From Hypomesus transpacificus (taxonomy: Eukaryota > Chordata > Actinopteri > Osmeriformes > Osmeridae), in assembly GCF_021917145.1 (NCBI RefSeq), contig NC_061080.1, positions 4,818,693 through 4,882,692 of the forward strand: DNA of 64,000 nt, given 5' to 3'. This document shows positions 57,096 to 64,000 of this stretch, in pieces. The translations under genes and the position numbers were made by a program. The notes below the pieces were generated by a model. That model was not told the origin of the DNA. It worked only from the letters and a program-made list of their open reading frames with translations, and did not search any database. Numbering within the stretch: the stretch's first letter is position 1; the number at the start of each line of letters is the position of its first letter.

Positions 57096-57532
57096 GCAGG
57101 GATCAGGGGTGCTCAGCCCCCAATGAGAATGTGACATCATGCCTTGCAAAAGTGCTAAACGTAAACCCACTTGCTAATATAAATCCCTTATTTCACTGGA
57201 TAACAATTAATACATTTATGTATTATTATGTAAAATATTGAATGAAAAAACTAAGGATGTCACTTTCTTCATGAACTACCAGCATCAAATGATAATAAAC
57301 AATATATTTAAAAGATATATTATTTTTAGGGGTGCTGAGATTAAATTTAGGGGTGCTTGAGCACTCCTAAAAAAGGTCTAAAATTGCCACTGAATTGTAC
57401 CCTCTCTAGTTACATTAATAAATGCATTGCAGTTCAATATAAGGTGTGCCCCTAAATTTTCTGCTTGCGCTCCTAAAATGTTCAGATAGGGGCTACTATG
57501 CTCCTAGTAAAAAAAGTTAGTCTGGAGCCCTG

Positions 57533-57914
57533 CAAACTGCCTGTCTTGCTCTGGCAGCTGTGGCGGTGTTTGACCTAGCCATAATAATATGCTTATTGTC
57601 TTCGTAGAGACTCATTATAATAGTTTGCTCAGATGACGAGAATATCACCGCTCTCTCTTTCGTCTTTTCCGCCATCATACCGTTAAAAAATTACGGTTTT
57701 GGTGATCGACCTTTCCTGCCTTTTGAAGTAGGACGTGCTCGTGCACTTGCCCTGATAAGTTTAGCCTGATTGAAATTAACCACATGATTTGGATGCGGAT
57801 CAGCCGTTGACGAACAGATATTTGCGGTTCTCAGTTAGATTTGCGGTTCTCAGTTAGCGAATCATCACAATTGATAATTGTGATGTTAATCACAATTGAT
57901 TAACTTAGCTTCAA
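57533..57914. other. Unassigned stretch
   Basis: No gene. A 19-bp direct duplication (ATTTGCGGTTCTCAGTTAG) occurs at about 57,820-57,857, followed by nested CACAATTG palindromes. Confidence 0.5.
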
Positions 57915-58099
57915 CCCTTACGACGAACGGGCCCCTGATCTCCAACTTATCCTGCTCCCGACCAGGTTAGCCGTTCAGCATGTGTTACCATGGCGATCTA
58001 CCCCGGTAACAAGTGATCCACCGTCGTAGTACAGAAAACCCTGGGTTGAACCTGAAGTTACCTCGCTAACGCCAAATCTTGATTCGTAGTACAGGCCCC
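57915..58099 (-). mobile_element. TIR-element fragment (GGGGCCTGTACTACGAA terminus)
   Basis: Read on the minus strand it begins GGGGCCTGTACTACGAATC and continues with GGTTACC/ATGGTAAC-type motifs, resembling the class of element at 48,050. Only one terminus is found. Confidence 0.45.
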
Positions 58100-58433
58100 A
58101 GGGGGGTGTAGCCTGACGTTATCATACTCATAATTCTAGTCAGAATATGAGTCTAAGAATTCTCCAATGGGCTTTGACTACGGGGCCTGTTTCACACGAG
58201 CCTGGAAAACAAATGCCTCTTCGCTCAATTGGATAGATCTACAACCAATCAGAGCAACAGAGTATGTGACGTATGTTAAGCGCCGCATATTTGTTGTCAA
58301 CAGAACTAAACTGAGAGGCAGCTAAATCTTTACTGACTAAACTGCAAGCAGACTTGAAGTATGCTTGAAGAATGAATACAAACGATTTTTGCCTGTGTTG
58401 TAAAATTAATTTAAGGGTAGGGGGAGTACTTGT

Positions 58434-58758
58434 TCACACGGTCAACCTTTTTGAGCGAAACAATAAAGGGCAATGCATATACGAACAAGTTCTCCGTTTA
58501 GGATTACAACTCCACAAAAGAAAAGGAGAAACCACAATGGCCACTTGGTTTTCATTGTGTCCCATCTTCTTCGCGACCATCGGGGCCAGCTGATAAATTA
58601 AACTTTTACCGAATCCCGTAGGAAGGACGGCAAAAACATTTTCCATCGACAAATGCCTTGATTGCGTCTCTCTGTTCCTCTTTCAAAATTAATGCGCTGT
58701 CTTCTAAAACAGACTCAATGGCAGAATCATAACATCCCAGATCTCCAGCGATAGCCAT
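58434..58758 (-). pseudogene. RecQ-like helicase N-terminal fragment
   Basis: From ATG 58,758 the minus strand reads MAIAGDLGCYDSAIESVL, LKEEQRDAIKAFVDGK, then after a frameshift VFAVLPTGFGKSLIYQLAPMV (Walker A GFGKS) and VAIVVSP. This matches the start of RecQ-family DNA helicases (motif 0, I, Ia region), where ATP drives 3'-to-5' unwinding. Similarity stops after VVSP and no further helicase motifs follow. Broken by one frameshift and truncation; probably a dispersed helicase copy found in many fish genomes, perhaps transposon-borne. Confidence 0.65.
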
Positions 58759-58906
58759 GTTTGTTCAAAACGAATTCAACTTAAGCGCTCTTTTGTGTCG
58801 TGGGTGATTACGTTACTGTTGATCATCTGTCCATCATCGTATTAAGCCCGCCCTGGCAATTTCATTGGTTCGCCCAGATTCTGGTTTTCTGTAGTTGGTC
58901 CCCTCC

Positions 58907-59380
58907 TACGACGGCGTATTAGGGACAGTAGGTAAAAAAAAAATATCGGAGCCGGAGGAGGAGGAGGGGGGGGGGGGTAATATTCCGAGATTAAAGTCGT
59001 AAATTTGCGAGAAAAAAAGTTGGAGATTCTCAGAGTTTATAAAGTCACAAATTTGCGGAAAAAAAAACCAGTAAATTTGCGAGAAAAAAACTCGGAGATT
59101 ATCCAACATTATTAAATCGAAAATATGGATTTGTTTTTTCTCAAGGAACCTCATTCCTTCACTTTGCATGGTCAACCTCATCACAGCACAGACGACGTCG
59201 CTTGCCATGTACAAAGCCTGCAGTAATGGATGACCTGATCAAATTATACTTTTCAATTGGTTCGTGGTTCAACAGGACACAGCCAAGACGCTGCTCTTTT
59301 CTAAACTGATCCACACCTTGAGGATCGACTTTGAGGATCTGTATTGTGTCCTGTTGTTGAACTTCAAATCGAATTTGAAC
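58907..59380 (-). mobile_element. IS3EU-like element fragment, copy 1
   Basis: Starts at the terminus TACGACGGCGTATTAGGG, then subterminal repeats (AAATTTGCGAGAAAAA, GATTCTC, GTTTATAAAG), then minus-strand transposase N-terminal remnants (59,120-59,370) that match the copy at 60,255-60,540. Joined at 59,376-59,400 to another terminus-like segment (CAGTAGAGAAAAAAAAATCGG). Confidence 0.65.
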
Positions 59381-59909
59381 AGTAGAGAAAAAAAAATCGG
59401 AGCCGGAGGAGAGAGGGGGGGTAATATTCCTCCCTTAGATCAAAGTGGTAATATTGCGAGAAAAAAGTTGGAAATCCTCAGAGTTTATAAAATCACAAAT
59501 TTGCAAGAAAAAAAGTCAAAATTTTCGAGATCAAAGTCGTAAATTTGCGAGAAAACAACTCTGAGATTCTCCGAGTTTATAAAGTTGCAAATTTGCGAGA
59601 TAAAAACTAGTAAATTTACGAGAAAAAAACTCGGATATTCTCCGATTTTATAAAGTTGCAAATTTGTGAGATACAAACTAGTAAATTTGCAAATAATTGC
59701 GGGGGAGGGTTTTCTAAGGAACCTCACACAGACTGCACGGAATGTCACAGACACGGGCAAGGTGCAACAGGCTATTGAATATGGCTGCATCCGGTAAGTG
59801 TACCTAAAGTGAAATTAATGAAGTAGTTAGGTGGGTTATGAATGATTAATTTAATGAGTGATACGTGACAAGATAATCTGTTTGCTACGACGGCGTATCA
59901 GTACGACGG
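59381..59909. mobile_element. IS3EU-like subterminal repeat array, copy 2, plus flank
   Basis: A second terminus-derived block (TCGGAGCCGGAGG, then AAATTTGCGAGA repeats) to about 59,700. A segment reading ARNVTDTGKVQQAIEYGCIR up to a GTAAGT donor (about 59,734-59,794, +) looks like an exon end of unknown origin. Partial termini stack at 59,886 and 59,902. Confidence 0.5.
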
Positions 59910-60834
59910 TACGACGGCGTATTAGGGACAGTAGGTAAAAAATAATAATCTGAGCTGGAGGAGAGAGGTGGGGTAATATTCCAAGATTAAAGTCGTAAAT
60001 TTGCGAGAAAAAAGTTGTATATTCGCAGAGTTTATAAAGTCACAAATTTGCAAGAAAAAAACTAGTAAATTTGCGTGAAAAAAAGTTGGAGATTCTCCAA
60101 GTTTATAAGGTCACAAATTTGCTAGAAAAAAACTAGTTAATTTGTGAGAAAAAAGTCGGAAATTCTCCGAGTTTATAAAGTCACAAATTTGCAAGAAAAA
60201 AAAACTAGTAATTTTGCGAGAAAAAAACCTGGAGATTCTCCATCATTATTAGGCTACATCGAAAATATGGATTTGTTTTTTCTCAAGGAACCTCATTCCT
60301 TCACTTTGCATGGTCAACCTCATCACAGCACAGACGACGTCGCTTGCCATGTACAAAGCCTGCAGTAATGTATGACCTGATCAAATTATACTTTGGTTCG
60401 TGGTTCAACAGGACACAGCCAAGACGCTGCTCTTTTCTAAACTGATCCACACCTTGAGGATCGACTAATTTGAGGATCTGTATTGTGTCCTGATGTTGAA
60501 CCACAAATCGAATTTGAATTGCCCGTGGATGTAACTAGCGATATCCTTGCATCTGTCCATTGCATTGTAGTTCCTGATGCACAAAAGCTATCACCTCATC
60601 CAAATAAGTATGATGTTTCCTTTTGAATAAGCCCAAATCACGGCAATGTATTTTCAAAGTCCGAATGCTTATTACAATCTGGTGATTCTGGGCAAAAATC
60701 AGGAATAGCCTATTTCCTTATTGCTGAATCCTATTGAATAGTACAATTGAGACTTTTTTCTTGCAAATTTGTGACTTTATAAACTCAGAGAATCTCCGAC
60801 TTTTTTTCTCGCAAATTTAAGACTTTAATCTCCA
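59910..60834 (-). mobile_element. IS3EU-like non-autonomous element, inverted copy 3
   Basis: Terminus TACGACGGCGTATTAGGG at its left end, subterminal array, then a minus-strand transposase N-terminal remnant (about 60,300-60,720: IQILKLVDPQGVDQFRKEQRLGCVLL and related). It is the inverted counterpart of 62,759-63,659 but lacks the inner ~70 bp. Stops and frame breaks throughout. Confidence 0.7.
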
Positions 60835-60837
60835 ACC

Positions 60838-62578
60838 ATGCCAAACATCGAATCTCCAACCATTGCAAAGAAAAGAGGGAGAGCAAGTCAACGCAAAATT
60901 GAAATAGGGTGGCTGTTTTGTGAGAATGGACAAGTAAAGCAAATGAGAACAAAACAAGGAGGGGGCACAAGGACAGTAGTTGTTGGAGTAGAATGTAGGA
61001 GAGATAAGTGATTATGATGAAGATAGTGATTTAGATCAACTGCATCTGGATGCTTCTGGTATAGTTCAAGAGAAGGAGGATGATGTTGGTCAAGTGAGTG
61101 CCAATTATTTTCAGGAACAGGATCCTTTCCTACTGCATGAGCAAGATTATGAATCCTTAAACAATGGCATAGAAGGTGGCTCACTGGACAACCCTTTATT
61201 ATTTGTCATTGGCTCCAATGATATCACAGGTGCTCAGTTCATCACCGATCACTACTGTATTGTAGCAGATATAGTGCTGCAAAATACACCAAACATTGAC
61301 CTCACAACGGATGTATCTGACTATGAAGTTACATTTGGTCCAGGCGGCAGTACACATTCAAGTGACAAAAATTACACAGAGCCATATGATTTTGAGGGCA
61401 TGCTCCAACAACAGTCACCCTCTACTTCACTTTTGTCCAGAGATGGGTCCCAACAACAGTCACCCTCTACTTCACTTTTGTCCAGAGATGGGTCCCCACA
61501 ACAGTCACCCTCTACTTCACTTTTGTCCAGAGATGGGTCCCCACAACAGCCACCCTCTACGTCAAGACCGCCAAAGATTGTAACCATACACCATGGTAAC
61601 TGCCTGAATGAAATGGTCAATGAATTCTTGGATCCAGCAGTGCTGACACAATCCTTGATTATAAAACGACTACTTCCTAATAATACAGAAGAAAATGGCA
61701 CTGGCTCAGGAGTTGTGAGAGATGTTTATAGTTTTTTCTGGCAAGAATTCTATGATTGTTGTACAGTTGGAACAACAGTGAAAGTGCCTTTAATCAGACA
61801 CGACTTTAGCAGTGACACTTGGAAGGCTATTGGCAGAATTCTTCTGAAAGGTTATGAAACATGTCAATACCTACCAATCAAGCTGTCTCTCCCTCTTATG
61901 GAACAGGTCTTGTATGGGGCAGTGAAGGGTGATCTACTTGAAACCTTCATGCAGTTTGTGAGTTGCCAAGATCATGAAATCCTATAGAAGGCTCTTGACG
62001 ATTTTACCTCTGTTGATGCAGATGAGCTTCTGGAGATCCTTGACAACTATGAATTTCGAACGAGCGTCGCAGCTGAGACAATCAGAGAGATCCTGATGGA
62101 GATCGCACATAAAGAGCTTGTGCAAAAGCCAATGTTTGTGATAGATTGCTGGAGGGAGGTGTTACAGCCAAATATCACTGTTAACCATGGCGAGCTTGTC
62201 GAGATGTATGGCAACCTCAAACCAACACCTAAGAAAGTACAGGGACTCCTTCAGTTCCCTGTGATGATGATGCCAATACAAAGGGAGGTGAAGAACCACC
62301 TTAAAAGGTACCTCAGGGAATTGGATGAGGAAAAACTTGGCAAATTTCTATGGTTCACCACAGGAAGTGATGTGATCACATGTAGCATAATTGAGATTCT
62401 GTTTTCAAACATGTCAGAATTCACAAGAAGGCCTATTGGGCACACATGTGGAAGGGTTCTAGAACTAGCTGCTATAAGAACTGCTGCTATATATGACTGC
62501 TATAAGAACTTCCCAGACTTCCGATCCGAATTCAATGCAGTGTTGGACAGCAACATCTGGATTATGGACATTGTGTAG
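60838..62578 (+). pseudogene. HECT-like E3 ubiquitin-ligase-like protein, transposon-associated, disrupted
   Basis: Three pieces. (a) 60,838-61,011: KKRGRASQRKIEIGWLFCEN ... KQGGGTRTVVVGV, an N-terminal motif I know from multicopy fish proteins with HECT-like ends; the frame is then lost. (b) 61,094-61,987: acidic region, a 15-residue tandem repeat (QQSPSTSLLSRDGSP, about 3.4 copies), then HECT N-lobe-like SGVVRDVYSFFWQEFYDCC and AIGRILLKGYETCQYLPIKLS. An in-frame TAG at 61,985-61,987 interrupts it. (c) The same frame continues to 62,578 with the C-lobe-like FLWFTTGSDVITCS, RRPIGHTCGRVLEL (Cys at the thioester position) and FRSEFNAVL. If intact it would pass ubiquitin to substrates. It lies between inverted IS3EU-like copies. 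Confidence 0.65.
61406..61560 (+). repeat. 45-bp in-frame tandem repeat
   Basis: Period of exactly 45 bp (units at 61,406, 61,451, 61,496, 61,541), encoding a Ser/Gln/Pro-rich 15-residue repeat. Near-identical units imply recent expansion. Confidence 0.95.
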
Positions 62579-62758
62579 CTCATGCTCAACTGTGTTTTGC
62601 ACAGTTGCACTGTTTTTTTTGTCAAATATTTTGGTGCTCGGAGCGCCACAAAAGAAGGCCTATTGAACTCCATTGTATTGGGCAGATGGCAGAAATCCTA
62701 TGGCTGATATCGCCAAACCACAACATTTTATCTTGTTCTGTTAACCTGTGCTGTTTTC

Positions 62759-63659
62759 TACGACGGCGTATTAGGGACAGTAGGTAAAAAGAAATCGGAG
62801 CCGCAGGGGGGGGGGGGGGTAATATTCCGAGATTAAAGTCTTAAATTTGCGAGAAAAAAAGTCGGAGATTCTCTGAGTTTATAAAGTCACAAATTTGCAA
62901 GAAAAAAGTCTCAATTATACTATTCAATAGGATTCAGCAATAAGGAAATAGGCCATTCCTGATTTTTGCCCAGAATCACCAGATTGTAATAAGCATTCGG
63001 ACTTTGAAAATACATTGCCGTGATTTGGGCCTATTCAAAAGGAAACATACTTATTTGGATGAGGTGATAGCTTTTGTGCATCAGGAACTACAATGCAATG
63101 GACAGATGCAAGGATATCGCTAGTTACATCCCCGGGCAATTCAAATTCGATTTGTGGTTCAACATCAGGACACAATACAGATCCTCAAATTAGTCGTTCC
63201 TCAAGGTGTGAATCAGTTTAGAAAAGAGGAGCGTCTTGGCTGTGTCCTGTTGAACCACGAACAGGTCATCCATTACTGCAGGCTTTGTACATGGCAAGCA
63301 ACGTCGTCTGTGCTGTGATGAGGTTGACCATGCAAAGTGAAGGAATGAGGTTCCTTGAGAAAAAACAAATCCATATTTTCGATGTAGCCTAATAATGTTG
63401 GAGAATCTCCGGGTTTTTTTCTCGCAAAATTACTAGTTATTTTTCTTGCAAATTTGTGACTTTATAAACTCGGAGAATCTCCGACTTTTTTCTCGCAAAT
63501 TTACTAGTTTTTTTCTCGCAAATTTGTGACTTTATAAACTCGGAGAATATCCGACTTTTTTCTCGCAAATTTACAGCTTTAATCTTGGAATATTACCCCC
63601 CCTCTCTCCTCCAGCTCAGATTTTTTTTTTTTACCTACTGTCCCTAATACGCCGTCGTA
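62759..63659 (+). mobile_element. IS3EU-like non-autonomous element, 901 bp, 6-bp target duplication
   Basis: Complete element: TACGACGGCGTATTAGGGAC at both ends in inverted orientation, flanked by GTTTTC at 62,753-62,758 and 63,660-63,665. The interior is a transposase N-terminal remnant on the plus strand (about 62,955-63,340), between arrays of AAATTTGCGAG and CGGAGATTCTCCG words. The 6-bp duplication and TAC-starting termini fit the IS3EU superfamily as I remember it. It lies inside a larger element whose transposase start is at 63,964. Confidence 0.75.
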
Positions 63660-63665
63660 GTTTTC

Positions 63666-63964
63666 TACGACCACAATACGATCTGACGTATTGTGTCCTG
63701 TTGAACTACGAATCCCAATTGAATTGCCCGTAAATGTAGCCAGCGATATCTTTGCATCTGTCCATTACGTTGAAGTTCCTGATGCACAAAGGCTAACACC
63801 TCATCCAAATTACTATTCTGTTTTCTTCTGAATAGGCCTAAATCACGGCAATGTATTTTCAAAGTCTTAATGCATATTACTATCTGGTGATTCTGGGCTA
63901 AAATCAGGAGTATTTCCTTATTACTGAATCCTAATGAAAAATATAGTTTGATCAGGTCATCCAT
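63666..63964 (-). pseudogene. IS3EU-like (rve/integrase-type) transposase, N-terminal part
   Basis: 99 open codons from ATG 63,964: MDDLIKLYFSLGFSNKEILL, ISIRTL-like ICIKTLKIHCRDLGLFRRK, LDEVLAFVHQELQRNGQMQ, RYRWLHLRAIQLGFVVQQDT. This is the DNA-binding N-terminus of multicopy fish proteins that continue into an integrase-core (rve) domain. The frame ends where the 901-bp element inserted; the catalytic core is absent. The other, more decayed copies (59,120-59,370; 60,300-60,720; 62,955-63,340) align with it. Confidence 0.7.
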
Positions 63965-64000
63965 TATCCTACTGCAGACTAAAGCGGAGGCATCTGTGCT
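63965..64000. other. Window end, upstream of transposase start
   Basis: 36 bp. Too short to interpret. Confidence 0.5.

Larger units (their letters stand above)
55878..57532. mobile_element. hAT-like non-autonomous element
   Basis: 14-bp perfect inverted termini CAGGGCTCCAGACT / AGTCTGGAGCCCTG, then subterminal TCGCA/GCGACC and GTGCTT/CTCCTA words. No transposase. The flanks (GCCAAAC and GCAAACTG) are similar but not a clean 8-bp duplication. It contains a minisatellite and an inner inverted-repeat element. Confidence 0.7.

Noticed and set aside
55870..57540. 8-bp target duplication around the hAT-like element
   Set aside because: Flanks are similar (CAAAC shared) but not an exact 8-bp repeat, so not claimed.
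63672..63695. 9-bp palindrome CACAATACG/CGTATTGTG as a possible operator
   Set aside because: Short and inside transposon debris in a eukaryote; no reason to call it regulatory.

Overview
This window is nuclear DNA of a ray-finned (teleost) fish. The evidence is vertebrate genes split by GT-AG introns, L2-type LINE 3' ends, a tRNA-derived SINE with a matching tail, and many fish-style DNA transposons. There are no bacterial features, no operons and no CRISPR array. I cannot fix the species; the SINE head and tail would suit an early-branching euteleost such as a smelt, but that is only an impression.

Layout. (1) 1-20,900 has no recognisable gene: AT-rich, homeobox-motif-like stretches, microsatellites, one SINE, L2 tail remnants and two CTCF-like motifs. 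It looks like a regulatory gene desert. (2) 20,922-23,026 (+) is a nine-exon PBLD gene (287 aa). (3) 23,353-27,199 (-) is a nine-exon gene for a single-pass membrane protein (signal peptide, CUB, Ser/Thr/Pro-rich stalk, SEA-like domain, Ca-binding EGF, TM, proline-rich tail; 772 aa). It meets PBLD tail to tail, with the two poly(A) signals only 35 bp apart. (4) 28,753-29,958 (-) is B3GNT2 (401 aa, one coding exon). (5) 35,815-43,212 (-) is COMMD1 in three coding exons (187 aa) with a 6.2-kb intron. B3GNT2 and COMMD1 keep the order and orientation they have on human 2p15. (6) 43,310-44,299 (+) is DCPS as one uninterrupted 329-aa ORF, although the mammalian gene has several exons. It diverges from COMMD1 across 97 bp that hold two TCACGTGA E-boxes.

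(7) From 45.3 kb to the end the window is a transposon graveyard: two copies of an IS630/Tc1-like deletion derivative (one carrying a 426-bp insertion with a 5-bp target duplication), a 1.2-kb TIR element full of ACGTTG palindromes, a hAT/ZNF862-like spliced pseudogene, a 2.2-kb L2 LINE with reverse transcriptase, a pogo-like element, a hAT-like element containing a 20-bp minisatellite and a further inverted-repeat element, a RecQ-like helicase fragment, and a nest of IS3EU-like elements. The last is the most unusual part: termini TACGACGGCGTATTAGGG, one 901-bp copy with a perfect 6-bp target duplication (GTTTTC), transposase N-terminal fragments, and a degraded HECT-like ubiquitin-ligase ORF lying between inverted copies.

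The host genes do unrelated jobs (enzyme of unknown substrate, surface glycoprotein, poly-LacNAc synthesis, copper/NF-kB/endosomal sorting, mRNA cap scavenging). They are linked by shared borders (a bidirectional promoter and abutting 3' ends), not by a common pathway. I did not find a convincing new host system. The best candidates for follow-up are the HECT-bearing transposon, the unnamed CUB-SEA-EGF membrane protein, and the single-exon DCPS with its E-box promoter.
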